Shown piece by piece: positions 17,183 to 24,941 of a stretch of DNA of 64,000 bases. Numbering within the stretch: position 1 is the first letter of the stretch; each line of letters begins with the position of its first letter. Source of the stretch: Fusibacter sp963666805 (GTDB lineage Bacteria > Bacillota > Clostridia > Peptostreptococcales > Acidaminobacteraceae); contig CAXXWR010000007.1 in the NCBI GenBank assembly GCA_963666805.2, positions 186,001 to 250,000 of the forward strand. The letters are read 5' to 3'. The translations under genes and the position numbers were made by a program. The notes beneath the pieces are model-generated. The model was not told the DNA's origin and ran no database searches. It saw only the letters and a list, made by a program, of their open reading frames with translations.

Positions 17183-18607
17183 TTATGATGTCATTCTTTG
17201 ACTTGGAATTCTATTGGATTCTTTAATGCCAACAAAATAAGTGACGATTGCTGCCACTGTAAAAGCTATCACCCCTGTTAAAATACCATTAATGAAATTC
17301 ATAGTAGATCCACCAGCATAACTTAAGAAATTGAGAACGCTTGCAACTGGAATCAAAGTATATGCCGTAAGTCCTGTAATTCCCCCATAGAGTCCACCAA
17401 CAAAGCCACCAGCTATGAGACCAATAAGGGGACTTTTATAACGCATCCCTACACCGTATAAACCAGGTTCCGTTACACCACCAATGAGTGCTGCAACAAT
17501 ATACCCAATACTTAGACTCTTCTGCTCTTTGTCTTTGAGTAATAAAGCTGCTCCTAAGCACATGCCTGGTACTGCAAAACTTGCTGCACATGCAGCAGGA
17601 CTCACTAATGCCTCTGAACCATTTGTAGAGAATACGAGAATCAAAGTCGAAATCATAACAAGATGCATACCACTCATAACAAGGAATTCCCAAAGGGCTC
17701 CAATAATAGCAATCGCAATAAATCCACCTACTCCTGAAAAGCCAAGAAGACCGTTACAAATATAAACGCCAACGAAAGCACCCGCAGGTCCTAAAACCAC
17801 CAGTGCAATAGGTAACATAACTAGAATCGTTAAAAAAGGTGCAAATATCGTTTTCAGTGCCGTTGGTAGATACTTTTTAAAGAATCTTTCAACATAAGAC
17901 ATTACCCAAATAGACAAAATAATAGGCACAATAGTGCTGGCATAATTTTGGACACTCACTGGAAGCCCAAATAAAGTAAATGGCGTTCCAGATGCGCTCA
18001 TTTCAACAAAAGTAGGATGAATCATTATCGCACCTAAAAACATCCCCGTTACTGGTGTGACACCAAATTTTTTAGATGCTGTATACCCTACAATAATGGG
18101 AAAGAAATAAAATCCTGCATCTCCTACAAATGTAAAAAGTTTAAAAGTATCGCCATCAGCTGAAACTAAATTCAACATATCAGGTCCTAAAAGTGCAGCC
18201 AAAAGCTTAAACATCGACGCTGCCATTAAAAGGGGAATAAGAGGCGTAAGACAGCCGGCTATACCATCTAAAATGGCAGGACCAATGGTCTTCAGTGTCA
18301 ATTTTTTCTTATCAGAACCAGTATTATTCCCTACCTCTTTCAATGTTTCAAAGTGCCCAATGTTGCATAATTGTTGATAGACTTGATCTACCGTCTGTCC
18401 AATGATAATTTGAAGTTGTCCTCCTGAATTGATTACCCCAATAACCCCTTCAATTGCTTTAATCTCTTCATGATTTGCCAAACTCTCATCTTTAAGATTA
18501 AACCTCATCCTCGTCATACAATGGGTCACATTTGTCACATTAGCTTCCCCGCCAACAGTCTCCAAAATTTCACGAGCCATTTTCAAATATTTCTCTTGTG
18601 AACTCAT
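17183..18607 (-). CDS. PTS sugar transporter EIIBC (glucose/sucrose/beta-glucoside superfamily)
   Basis: A 474-residue membrane permease-phosphotransferase. The N-terminal EIIB domain (about 1-90) has the phosphorylated C30 in NVTHCMTRMRF; the EIIC domain (about 105-460) has around ten membrane helices, with GGVTEPGLYGVG as the sugar-binding loop. The arrangement B then C, with IIA as a separate protein, is found in sucrose, trehalose and beta-glucoside systems. It is the first structural gene after a RAT/terminator switch at 18666-18736. The adjacent deacetylase hints at an N-acetylated sugar. AAGGAGGG precedes the ATG. Confidence 0.92.
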   Translation of the reverse strand: MSSQEKYLKMAREILETVGGEANVTNVTHCMTRMRFNLKDESLANHEEIKAIEGVIGVINSGGQLQIIIGQTVDQVYQQLCNIGHFETLKEVGNNTGSDKKKLTLKTIGPAILDGIAGCLTPLIPLLMAASMFKLLAALLGPDMLNLVSADGDTFKLFTFVGDAGFYFFPIIVGYTASKKFGVTPVTGMFLGAIMIHPTFVEMSASGTPFTLFGLPVSVQNYASTIVPIILSIWVMSYVERFFKKYLPTALKTIFAPFLTILVMLPIALVVLGPAGAFVGVYICNGLLGFSGVGGFIAIAIIGALWEFLVMSGMHLVMISTLILVFSTNGSEALVSPAACAASFAVPGMCLGAALLLKDKEQKSLSIGYIVAALIGGVTEPGLYGVGMRYKSPLIGLIAGGFVGGLYGGITGLTAYTLIPVASVLNFLSYAGGSTMNFINGILTGVIAFTVAAIVTYFVGIKESNRIPSQRMTS

Positions 18608-18665
18608 AATACTTTTCCCTCCTTAAATGTGTTGATTAAATTTTAATAATCGCCTCTTAATATAT

Positions 18666-18709
18666 AAAAACCCCAACTAATTGATTATTTTCTAATCAAT
18701 TAGTTGGGG
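18666..18709 (-). terminator. Antitermination-controlled terminator between licT-type gene and PTS operon
   Basis: A perfect 17-bp stem: 18693-18709 pairs with 18671-18687 around a five-base loop, and five T follow on the minus strand. The first bases of its 5' arm overlap the RAT at 18708-18736, so antiterminator and terminator exclude each other. Confidence 0.88.
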
Positions 18710-18736
18710 TAATGCCTTCATAACAAGTAACAAGCC
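18708..18736 (-). promoter_or_regulatory. RAT antiterminator site of the PTS operon
   Basis: On the minus strand this 29-base element has the shape GG-TTGTTACT-loop-AGGCA-ACC of BglG/SacY/LicT antiterminator sites: GGCTTGTTACT, then TGTTATGA, then AGGCATTACC. It lies just after the stop codon of the antiterminator gene and ends in the 5' arm of the terminator. Confidence 0.82.
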
Positions 18737-18742
18737 CGACCA

Positions 18743-19573
18743 CTATTCATTTGCATTTTGAACAATTCTGTGAATATGCAACAATAAGTAAAACATTTCA
18801 TCATCTGTGCTCTCTGTTGCCATTTCTTCAGCGATATACTGACCTATCATCATGGCACATTCATAAATATCAGGTTCAGTTTCTCTCATAAACTTAATAA
18901 AAGCAACATTATCACCACTAATTGGTTTTTCATCTTCTAGCCTTTTAATATAGTAACGCATATGCATCGCAAATCGATTATAATTAAATTCATTGCGTTT
19001 AATTGTAATTGAAAAGTGGGATTCAATTTTTTGAGTGACCTCTTCAATGAGATACTCTGTATCTGATCTATTCTGTATTATTTCAGACTCTTCACTTGCA
19101 TTTACCAAATGAATAGCGATGTTTGTAATTTCAGACTCTGGCAATTTTACATATAGCCTCTTTTTTATAAGTTTAACTGCATAGCGGCCCATTTCAGTTT
19201 CTTCTGGATACAGGCTCTCAATATCATATGAAAAGAGCATTTTAAGTTTTTTATATTTTTTCATGCGTTCAATGGCAAAATGAATATGATCTGATAAGGT
19301 AACCACTAGATTAGGGTTAAGCTCACGATTTAATTTTTGCTTTGCTTTTTCAACGATAATAGCTGTTGTTTCAAACACATCATCTGGAATTTCTTCAATC
19401 AAATCATAAAACTTACGATCAACCCTATAGAAAGTCATATTGATTAAGTTTAAATCCTTTATTTCATATGGCATTTTCGGAAATCCAATGCCCTTCCCAA
19501 AAGCAATTAGTTCCTTCTCATTCCCATCTAAACATAAAGCGACATTGTTATTAATTTTTTTAATGGCTTTCAT
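18743..19573 (-). CDS. BglG/LicT-family transcriptional antiterminator
   Basis: A 276-residue RNA-binding regulator. The N-terminal CAT domain (1-55) starts MKAIKKINNNVALCLDGNEKE and binds the RAT hairpin. Two PRD domains follow, with conserved histidines at H96/H98 and H155 (PRD1) and H204 and H266/H268 (PRD2), which are phosphorylated by PTS proteins. In this family the active dimer stabilises the RAT and lets polymerase pass the terminator when the sugar is present. It precedes the PTS genes it should control and also has a RAT/terminator in its own leader, so it is likely autoregulated. Confidence 0.93.
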   Translation of the reverse strand: MKAIKKINNNVALCLDGNEKELIAFGKGIGFPKMPYEIKDLNLINMTFYRVDRKFYDLIEEIPDDVFETTAIIVEKAKQKLNRELNPNLVVTLSDHIHFAIERMKKYKKLKMLFSYDIESLYPEETEMGRYAVKLIKKRLYVKLPESEITNIAIHLVNASEESEIIQNRSDTEYLIEEVTQKIESHFSITIKRNEFNYNRFAMHMRYYIKRLEDEKPISGDNVAFIKFMRETEPDIYECAMMIGQYIAEEMATESTDDEMFYLLLHIHRIVQNANE

Positions 19574-19604
19574 AACACTTCTTCTCCCCTGTAAACATCA
19601 AAAA

Positions 19605-19657
19605 ACAAAAAACTCCTAGAGTGCACACCAAAAAAACCTGGTGATGCCTCTAAGAGT
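19605..19657 (-). terminator. Leader terminator of the antiterminator gene
   Basis: On the minus strand AACTCTTAGAG (from 19657) pairs with CTCTAGGAGTT (to 19611), with an inner GCA/TGC and CACC/GGTG stem, followed by TTTTGTTTTTT. The 5' arm overlaps the leader RAT. Confidence 0.82.
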
Positions 19658-19665
19658 TACAAACC
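19640..19665 (-). promoter_or_regulatory. RAT antiterminator site in the leader of the antiterminator gene
   Basis: GGTTTGTAACTC, a short loop, then GAGGCATCACC match the RAT pattern, in a 26-base form slightly shorter than the copy before the PTS genes. It overlaps the 5' half of the leader terminator. Confidence 0.75.
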
Positions 19666-19677
19666 GTTTATACTTTT

Positions 19678-19706
19678 ATTATATAGACCGTCAAATTTGA
19701 TGTCAA
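19678..19706 (-). promoter_or_regulatory. Sigma-A type promoter of the antiterminator-PTS operon
   Basis: TTGACA (19706-19701), exactly 17 bases, then TATAAT (19683-19678) on the minus strand: a consensus housekeeping promoter 13 bases before the leader RAT. Confidence 0.88.
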
Positions 19707-19746
19707 GGGGAAAATCAACCGTGGTTTAAAGCAAGATCATTGCTTT

Positions 19747-19857
19747 TCATTGACTTAATACAGCTTTTTTCAAAGGCTGAAAATGCTTACCGTTGATAGC
19801 CTGTTCCATGTGGTTTGCATAATGTATAACTTGAATATTATCATGTGTTTCTATGGA
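19747..19857 (-). pseudogene. Possible 3' end of a disrupted gene (36 codons)
   Basis: An open frame with no start of its own encodes SIETHDNIQVIHYANHMEQA and ends in FQPLKKAVLSQ before TGA at 19747. The residue mix is protein-like, and the frame ends about ten bases before phage-derived scraps begin at 19868. It may be the tail of a host or phage gene cut at the junction. No family was recognised. Confidence 0.25.
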
Positions 19858-19867
19858 TTATTTTTAG

Positions 19868-20058
19868 GCTATTTTGATAACTAAAAAAAAAGCTCCTGCT
19901 ATTGTCATTACTCACCTGCTTTCTTTTTTGGCAATATAAAAGCACCTACTCATTTGTAGATGCTTGACAGTTTCCATTAACATTAAAAAAATGCAATTTG
20001 GCAGTTAAAAGGCATCATTTAAAACTTAATGACAACTAAGTTGCGACACTTTCAATAT
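19868..20058. repeat. Scrambled scraps of a second prophage copy
   Basis: Three pieces of this stretch match separated parts of the nearby lysis region: 19868-19889 is identical to the 3' part of the holin gene (21026-21047); 19901-19966 is nearly identical to 21507-21571; and 19931-20058 resembles 25123-25290, the far end of the prophage. Together with the adjoining ssrA-like core at 20056 this looks like an earlier, mostly deleted prophage in the same site. Confidence 0.6.
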
Positions 20059-20082
20059 TGGTGGAGCCGAGGGGAGTCGAAC
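20056..20082. other. att core copy 1 (duplicate of the ssrA 3' end)
   Basis: TATTGGTGGAGCCGAGGGGA and the next seven bases, GTCGAAC, are identical to the true ssrA end at 25463-25489. A 27-base duplicate of a tmRNA 3' end away from the gene is the signature of integration by a tyrosine recombinase. Confidence 0.8.
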
Positions 20083-20282
20083 ATAATAGTTTGTATTATT
20101 CAATTACATCTTAAAATGTTGATTTTACTAGATTACAAAATGAAAATGCACATTATATAATGGGTCTATAAATAACTTTATGGCTAATTTATGGCTAATA
20201 TTAAAGATAATTTATAAAAGATTTTCATTAAATTTCAATAAAAAAAGCTCTACACATTTAACACGTGTAGAGCTTTTAATTC
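20083..20282. other. Non-coding stretch next to att core 1
   Basis: AT-rich sequence without a credible gene. It holds the repeated heptamer TGGCTAA twice, 11 bases apart, near 20181-20200, and the endolysin terminator at its end. Confidence 0.4.
20237..20276 (-). terminator. Terminator after the endolysin gene
   Basis: AAAAGCTCTACAC (20243-20255) pairs with GTGTAGAGCTTTT (20264-20276); the minus strand then has a run of T. Confidence 0.8.
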
Positions 20283-20999
20283 TTATAAATCATCTAATAT
20301 TTTAATTGCTTCAGATAACAATTCTTTTGCTTCTTCAATTTTTTCTTTTTTATTAGTAGGTGAATCATGTTTAATATCTCCCAATTGATTAAGCCCTCTT
20401 TGACGAATTATTTCTGCATAATTTTTGTCTGTATAATTCAGATCAACATGACCTGAAATTCCTGCAAGCTTTCCTTTCGATGAATATTGCCAAATACCAT
20501 AAGGTCGATCGACTTTATCAGACCAAAACGCATACCATAGATCATACTTGTTGGTAATGGACATATCGAACCGATTTGCCAAATAATCTTGATTGGCATA
20601 ATTCATAGCATAGTAACCCCTAGATTCAATAGTTTGACAAAAAGCATCAGCTAACTTACTGGCTAAGTGCTTATCAATGGTTACACCTTTACTTTGTGCA
20701 TAACGAAGAGAATCATATTCGAGATCAAATGCAACGGGAAATTCAACTTTATATGGCTTAATTGCCTCAAGACAATACTCAGCTTCTTGTTTTGCCATTT
20801 GAGGATTAAAGGCATATGAAAACCAGTAGATACCTGCAGGAATACCTAATCTGTTACATTCTGAAATGTTTCGTTTAAACTGATTGTCAATGTTGTTCTT
20901 ACCAAATCCCGCACGAATCATGGCAAAATCAATGCCGTCTGCTTTGACTTTTTCCCAATCAATTGTACCATTGTGTTTTGAAACGTCTATGCCTTTCAT
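20283..20999 (-). CDS. Phage endolysin, glycoside hydrolase family 25 (lysozyme)
   Basis: A 238-residue muramidase that would cut peptidoglycan at the end of a phage cycle. The GH25 domain covers residues 1 to about 190: MKGIDVSKHNGTIDWEKVK opens the barrel, and the catalytic acids lie in VAFDLEYD (D92, E94); GIWQYSSKGKLAGISGHVDLN is the usual closing part. The last 40 residues are a charged helix rather than a recognisable cell-wall-binding domain. It lacks a signal peptide, so release depends on the holin gene directly upstream, which it overlaps by one base. Confidence 0.92.
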   Translation of the reverse strand: MKGIDVSKHNGTIDWEKVKADGIDFAMIRAGFGKNNIDNQFKRNISECNRLGIPAGIYWFSYAFNPQMAKQEAEYCLEAIKPYKVEFPVAFDLEYDSLRYAQSKGVTIDKHLASKLADAFCQTIESRGYYAMNYANQDYLANRFDMSITNKYDLWYAFWSDKVDRPYGIWQYSSKGKLAGISGHVDLNYTDKNYAEIIRQRGLNQLGDIKHDSPTNKKEKIEEAKELLSEAIKILDDL

Positions 21000-21193
21000 T
21001 ATTCATCGCCCCCTAACTTCTTCTTGCTATTTTGATAACTAAAAAAAGATTGAAACACCAATGTTAGTAAAATCATCGTGTTATCAACGCCAAGGTCACC
21101 TCTTATTGCTAGTATTGCAAAAACAACACCTGCAATGATTGAAATGATACTTTTCACATCAATTAACTTTGCAATTCTTTTTAATAATTCCAT
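20999..21193 (-). CDS. Phage holin
   Basis: A 64-residue protein with two hydrophobic segments (about 14-30 and 37-51) joined by a short turn with GDLGVDN, and a basic, acidic C-terminal tail. Size, topology and position between an XhlA-like membrane protein and the endolysin fit the small phage holins of Gram-positive hosts. A holin opens the membrane for the endolysin. Part of its 3' coding sequence is duplicated at 19868-19889. Confidence 0.82.
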   Translation of the reverse strand: MELLKRIAKLIDVKSIISIIAGVVFAILAIRGDLGVDNTMILLTLVFQSFFSYQNSKKKLGGDE

Positions 21194-21514
21194 CTAGTCA
21201 CCTTCCTCATCTAATTCAATATGTTTACATTGTTGCTTACACTCTGTGATACGTTTATGTGCCTGCTTAACAGACTCCTCTGCTCTGACCAAGCGTTCAT
21301 GATCTGCCTGGACATCTTTCTTGATGTCAGTCACTTCTTTTTCGATTCGAGCGATGCCAGTTCCGATGTTCTCAAGCTTGACGATGACTGTTGTCAGATT
21401 TGAAGCGTCAGCCTTTGCGTCATTGGTCTGATTTCGCTTTAAGTTGGTAATGCCTTGATAGATTGCAAAGGCTAATGATACACCTGAAATCAGTAAGGCT
21501 ACTTCTATTGTCAT
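21194..21514 (-). CDS. Phage membrane protein with coiled coil, lysis module
   Basis: A 106-residue protein with one N-terminal membrane helix (about 4-20), then a long helical region with heptad-like spacing (about 40-90) and a C-terminal ECKQQCKHIE cluster. It directly precedes the holin gene with no gap. Proteins of this size in phage lysis cassettes include haemolysin XhlA-like helpers, but here the membrane segment is at the N-terminus, so I only call it an accessory lysis or tail membrane protein. Confidence 0.6.
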   Translation of the reverse strand: MTIEVALLISGVSLAFAIYQGITNLKRNQTNDAKADASNLTTVIVKLENIGTGIARIEKEVTDIKKDVQADHERLVRAEESVKQAHKRITECKQQCKHIELDEEGD

Positions 21515-21544
21515 TACTCACCTGCTTTCTTTTTTGCAATATAA

Positions 21545-21570
21545 AAGCACCTACTCAGTTGTAGATGCTT
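21545..21570 (-). terminator. Terminator at the end of the tail-protein operon
   Basis: AAGCATCTAC pairs with GTAGGTGCTT around a six-base loop on the minus strand, followed by TTAT. Related hairpins occur at 19939-19964 and 25131-25158. The stop codon of the 51-residue gene at 21551 lies inside the stem. Confidence 0.6.
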
Positions 21571-21706
21571 CTGTTATCAAATCGTCTCTTCCTTGTTCAG
21601 TTAAATAGGCATCAATTTCACCTTTTAGATCAGGCCTTCTGCTAATGACATATGAGTATTCAAAATTGCCTTTGATGATAAACTCACCGTAAAGTTTTCC
21701 CCACAT
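21551..21706 (-). CDS. Small phage protein, tentative CD1375-like family
   Basis: A 51-residue product starting MWGKLYGEFIIKGNFEYSYV and ending DDLITEASTTE. GGAGG lies nine bases before the ATG, and the ATG shares one base with the stop codon of the preceding tail gene, which strongly supports translation. The pattern K-LY--FIIKG near the start, followed by a charged helix, resembles the short CD1375-type proteins found after phage tail genes, but the match is by eye only. The last codons and the stop are built into a terminator hairpin. Confidence 0.65.
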   Translation of the reverse strand: MWGKLYGEFIIKGNFEYSYVISRRPDLKGEIDAYLTEQGRDDLITEASTTE

Positions 21707-22005
21707 TATAATGCACCTCCAATACTTAACCCAAGTTCAGCCACCATTAATTTAAGTTTTTCTTGTTCTGATTTTAGTGCCTTTAACTCAGCATTAGCGT
21801 CAACATAATTACTATTGACTACAAACCCATTATCATAATTATAAGCAAACGGTTTAACACCATCTGGTACCGTTTCGACTTCAATTAAACTTAAGTTGCT
21901 GTTTACAATGCCATCGCCGCCTGAAAGTCTGTATAGATTTCCTTCTAGCGTAATCATTGTATCAATCTTAATAATTGTCTTTTTATCGTTTACTAATAAA
22001 TGCAT
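21706..22005 (-). CDS. Small phage tail-region protein
   Basis: A 99-residue protein of unknown function. Residues 1-70 look beta-rich (LVNDKKTIIKIDTMITLEG, VETVPDGVKPFAYNYDNGF) and residues 68-92 form a short coiled coil (ANAELKALKSEQEKLKLMVAEL). It lies eight bases after the repeat tail protein and is coupled to the 51-residue gene. Position and coiled coil suggest a tail-fibre chaperone or cap, but no family was recognised. Confidence 0.65.
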   Translation of the reverse strand: MHLLVNDKKTIIKIDTMITLEGNLYRLSGGDGIVNSNLSLIEVETVPDGVKPFAYNYDNGFVVNSNYVDANAELKALKSEQEKLKLMVAELGLSIGGAL

Positions 22006-22013
22006 ATTCCCTC

Positions 22014-23066
22014 CTAGTTTTTGACTATTGTTGTTAGAGTGCCAATCAGTGGGGCTGCCACTGAATATTGATATACTGAATCGTATCGATTACCTGCTAT
22101 ATACATCTTTGTGCCGTCTGCTTTGAACGTTATCCCAAGAGGAATTGAGTCTTGTGCACTCACACTAAAGCTTACATAGTCGTAACTTACAGTGATTAAA
22201 TCCCACGGCGTTGATAGGCTATATTGATAGATTGAACTGTTCGCACTACCTACTATAAACATTTTTGTACCATCTGGGTTGAAGCATATTCCTCTTGGAG
22301 ATTGGTCTTGACTTCCTACATTAAAATTAATCGAGTCAAATGACACTATATTTAAAGCCCAAGGCATTGATAGAGTATATTGATAAATTTTTTGATTTGT
22401 ATATCCTATAATATACATCTTTGTTCCGTCTGGGCTGAATGTTATCCCAAACGGAGATTCGTCTTGGCTTCCCACACCAAAGAGTACATAATCATAGCTT
22501 GCTGTATTTAAATCCCAAGGGGTTGATAGGGTATATTGGTAGATTGAATTGTATTGGTCGCCTAAAATATACATCTTTGTTCCATCTGGTTTGAAGAATA
22601 TTCCTCTTGGTGTTATGTCTTGACTTCCCACATTAAAACTAACCGAATCGTATGATAACGTTGTTAAATCCCAAGGTGTTGATAGGGTGTATTGGCGTAC
22701 AGAATGAGTTGTATACCCTAGTATATACATTTTAGTTCCATCTGGCTTGAAGAATAGTCCGTATGGAGTGGTATCCTGTGCCGACACACTAAATGAAATT
22801 GAATCATAACTTGCATTTCCTAATTGATACCCTACATCACTTGTAAGGATGCCCAAATCAGCTTGGCTAGGCACCTTTAATGCCCGTACTAAGCTTTCAT
22901 TGTTGCACACAAATACATTACCGTCTACTTCTATACCCCCACTGAACTCTTGTGTTTTAAGCGTTACATCTAAAATTCTAGGGGCATCATTCGCGATTGT
23001 GGTTGTGGTAGCTGTTGTTATTTTATTTACTGAAACTGGGCGTTTTAAAAAATCTGATTTAGCCAT
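22014..23066 (-). CDS. Phage tail protein with five propeller-like repeats
   Basis: A 350-residue protein. After a roughly 95-residue N-terminal part come five repeats of about 52 residues, each following the plan YDSxSFxVxxQD-P-GI-F-PDGTKMYI-G and ending YQYxLSTPWDL. The PDGTKMYI strand and the fixed length point to a small five-bladed beta-propeller, a fold used for glycan binding. With its position among tail and lysis genes, a receptor-binding role is likely but inferred. The repeats resemble those of the next gene upstream, and one 97-base stretch (22508-22604) is identical to 23420-23516. Confidence 0.72.
   Translation of the reverse strand: MAKSDFLKRPVSVNKITTATTTTIANDAPRILDVTLKTQEFSGGIEVDGNVFVCNNESLVRALKVPSQADLGILTSDVGYQLGNASYDSISFSVSAQDTTPYGLFFKPDGTKMYILGYTTHSVRQYTLSTPWDLTTLSYDSVSFNVGSQDITPRGIFFKPDGTKMYILGDQYNSIYQYTLSTPWDLNTASYDYVLFGVGSQDESPFGITFSPDGTKMYIIGYTNQKIYQYTLSMPWALNIVSFDSINFNVGSQDQSPRGICFNPDGTKMFIVGSANSSIYQYSLSTPWDLITVSYDYVSFSVSAQDSIPLGITFKADGTKMYIAGNRYDSVYQYSVAAPLIGTLTTIVKN
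22508..22604. repeat. 97-base segment identical to 23420-23516
   Basis: Part of the second repeat of the smaller tail gene is identical base for base to part of the third repeat of the larger tail gene at 23420-23516, although neighbouring repeats differ at many bases. This points to recent gene conversion or duplication. Confidence 0.85.
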
Positions 23067-24941
23067 TTATGACACTCCTTTCATATTTTTAATTCTTAGG
23101 TAAGCTGTGCCTGTGATGGGTACCGTGGTTGAGTATTGATATACAGAATCAGTTGAAGCACCTATCATATACATCTTTGTACCGTCTGGTTTGAAGAATA
23201 TTTTATGTGGGGTGTTGTCTTGACCTGCCACACTAAAACTAATCGAGTCGTAACTTGCAGTGCTTAAATCCCACGGTGTTGATAAGGTGTGTTGGTAGAC
23301 GAAATCTGATGCGACACCAACCATATACATTTTTGTACCATCGGATTTGAAGAATAGCCCGTATGGGTCTCCGTCTCGACTTCCAATACTAAAACTAACC
23401 GAATCATAAGATAAAGTCGTTAAATCCCAAGGGGTTGATAGGGTATATTGGTAGATTGAATTGTATTGGTCGCCTAAAATATACATCTTTGTTCCATCTG
23501 GTTTGAAGAATATTCCGTGTGGTTTTCCGTCTTGACTTGCCACACTAAAGCTAATCGAGTTGTAACTTGCAGCGCTTAAATCCCATGGTGTTGATAAGGT
23601 GTGTTGGTGGACACGGTCATTTTGATAACCTACTATATACATTTTTGTTCCATCCGGTTTGAAGAAAATTTCCGTTAGTGCAGAGTCTTGACCTGCCACA
23701 CTAAAACTAACCGAATCATAAGATAAAGTCGTTAAATCCCAGGGTGTTGATAATGAATATTGGTAGATTGTATATGTTGTATATCCTAACATATACATTT
23801 TTGTACCATCTGGGTTGAAGAATATTCCTATTGGGTTTCCGTCTTGTGCTGATACACTAAATGAAATTGAATCATAATTAGCATTTAATAAACTATAACC
23901 CCCCTCTTCAAAATTAATTTTAAGCGGCTGGTCTGATACAACAACTGTGCTTTCTACATTGCTTCCAGTCTGCGCAGTGAAATCACCAATTGTCAGTGCA
24001 CTGTCAAGCGACTCTGTGATAATGTCAACCTCATATGGGATTAACTCAACATCATCATTTGCAAATGTGATTGACTCGTATGTTTCAAGGTATCGGTTGA
24101 ATATATTGTAAACTTTGTAGGTGACCGTACAGTCTAATGTACCAGTAAAGCTACTGTCTGTTATTATTTCTACTTTTGCCCCGTTTTGCGTAATATCTAC
24201 TGTACCACTTATATATGAGCCCGTAGGAACACCGTTGTATTCAATTGATACACTACCACTAGTTACTGCAGATAAATCAAGTTGAACCCTTACAGGCACG
24301 CGCAGGTCGTTATATGCTACCCATTTTTCGCTTGCAGTTGATGTACTATGAGTAGATGTAGCACTAAACTCTTTTAGAATATCACCAATTGCCCCACCTT
24401 TAGGGGCACAAAAGAAAAAATCAACATTATCATCCTTGTAAACAAGAGTATAAATCTGTTCAGCACTAACATCAGCCTCATTGCCTTCAAAGTCCTTCAA
24501 CAGAAATTGAGTTCCATTGTTAAACGAAACCGTCACTGGCGCACTGACATCTGCAGTAAACTTAACGTCTAGCTTGTCGCCGTCTGTAAATACCATGTTA
24601 CCTTCAACTGTTACATTAGCGTTAGTTCCATCCACAACGGCCGTCAGCAATTTGCCACTGTAGTTCTGAATATTACTAATCTTGTCTTGTGCTGCACTCA
24701 AATCATTAGACATTGAATCAACTGTGCCTTTGACCTCATTCATCGCACCAACCAGACTGGACTTTTCCGTAGTCTGCAGGGCACCTAAGTCGCCTTGACT
24801 TTCTTTTAATTGATCAACCTCTCCATTCATATTTTGAAATGATAAATCAATAATTTCCGCATTGTTTGAATGAAGATTTATATCATAAAATTCTTCTTCA
24901 TCATGCTTTTCAAGTCCTAAAAAGCTTGTTTTTGTCTTCAT
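23067..24941 (-). CDS. Large phage tail-fibre protein with coiled coil and five propeller-like repeats
   Basis: A 624-residue protein. Residues 1-100 include a coiled coil (NMNGEVDQLKESQGDLGALQ, then VDSMSNDLSAAQDKISNIQ), residues 100-320 are beta-rich with phage-structural character (VTVEGNMVFTDGDKLDVKF), and the C-terminal 260 residues carry five repeats of about 52 residues of the same type as the downstream protein. It is probably the distal tail or fibre, with the repeats as a binding head. It is one base away from the second repeat gene and is the first gene of the surviving phage operon. No baseplate or tape-measure genes remain upstream. Confidence 0.75.
   Translation of the reverse strand: MKTKTSFLGLEKHDEEEFYDINLHSNNAEIIDLSFQNMNGEVDQLKESQGDLGALQTTEKSSLVGAMNEVKGTVDSMSNDLSAAQDKISNIQNYSGKLLTAVVDGTNANVTVEGNMVFTDGDKLDVKFTADVSAPVTVSFNNGTQFLLKDFEGNEADVSAEQIYTLVYKDDNVDFFFCAPKGGAIGDILKEFSATSTHSTSTASEKWVAYNDLRVPVRVQLDLSAVTSGSVSIEYNGVPTGSYISGTVDITQNGAKVEIITDSSFTGTLDCTVTYKVYNIFNRYLETYESITFANDDVELIPYEVDIITESLDSALTIGDFTAQTGSNVESTVVVSDQPLKINFEEGGYSLLNANYDSISFSVSAQDGNPIGIFFNPDGTKMYMLGYTTYTIYQYSLSTPWDLTTLSYDSVSFSVAGQDSALTEIFFKPDGTKMYIVGYQNDRVHQHTLSTPWDLSAASYNSISFSVASQDGKPHGIFFKPDGTKMYILGDQYNSIYQYTLSTPWDLTTLSYDSVSFSIGSRDGDPYGLFFKSDGTKMYMVGVASDFVYQHTLSTPWDLSTASYDSISFSVAGQDNTPHKIFFKPDGTKMYMIGASTDSVYQYSTTVPITGTAYLRIKNMKGVS
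23420..23516. repeat. 97-base segment identical to 22508-22604
   Basis: Partner of the identical stretch in the smaller tail gene. Both begin TTAAATCCCAAGGGG and end GAATATTCC on the plus strand. Confidence 0.85.

Noticed and set aside
22014..24941. Regular 156-base periodicity that could suggest a CRISPR or tandem non-coding repeat
   Set aside because: The period keeps the reading frame, and the repeats encode conserved protein units; there are no short palindromic repeats with unique spacers.
20283..24941. Complete prophage or tailocin
   Set aside because: No capsid, portal, tape-measure, sheath, integrase or repressor genes are present; only the distal tail and lysis parts remain.
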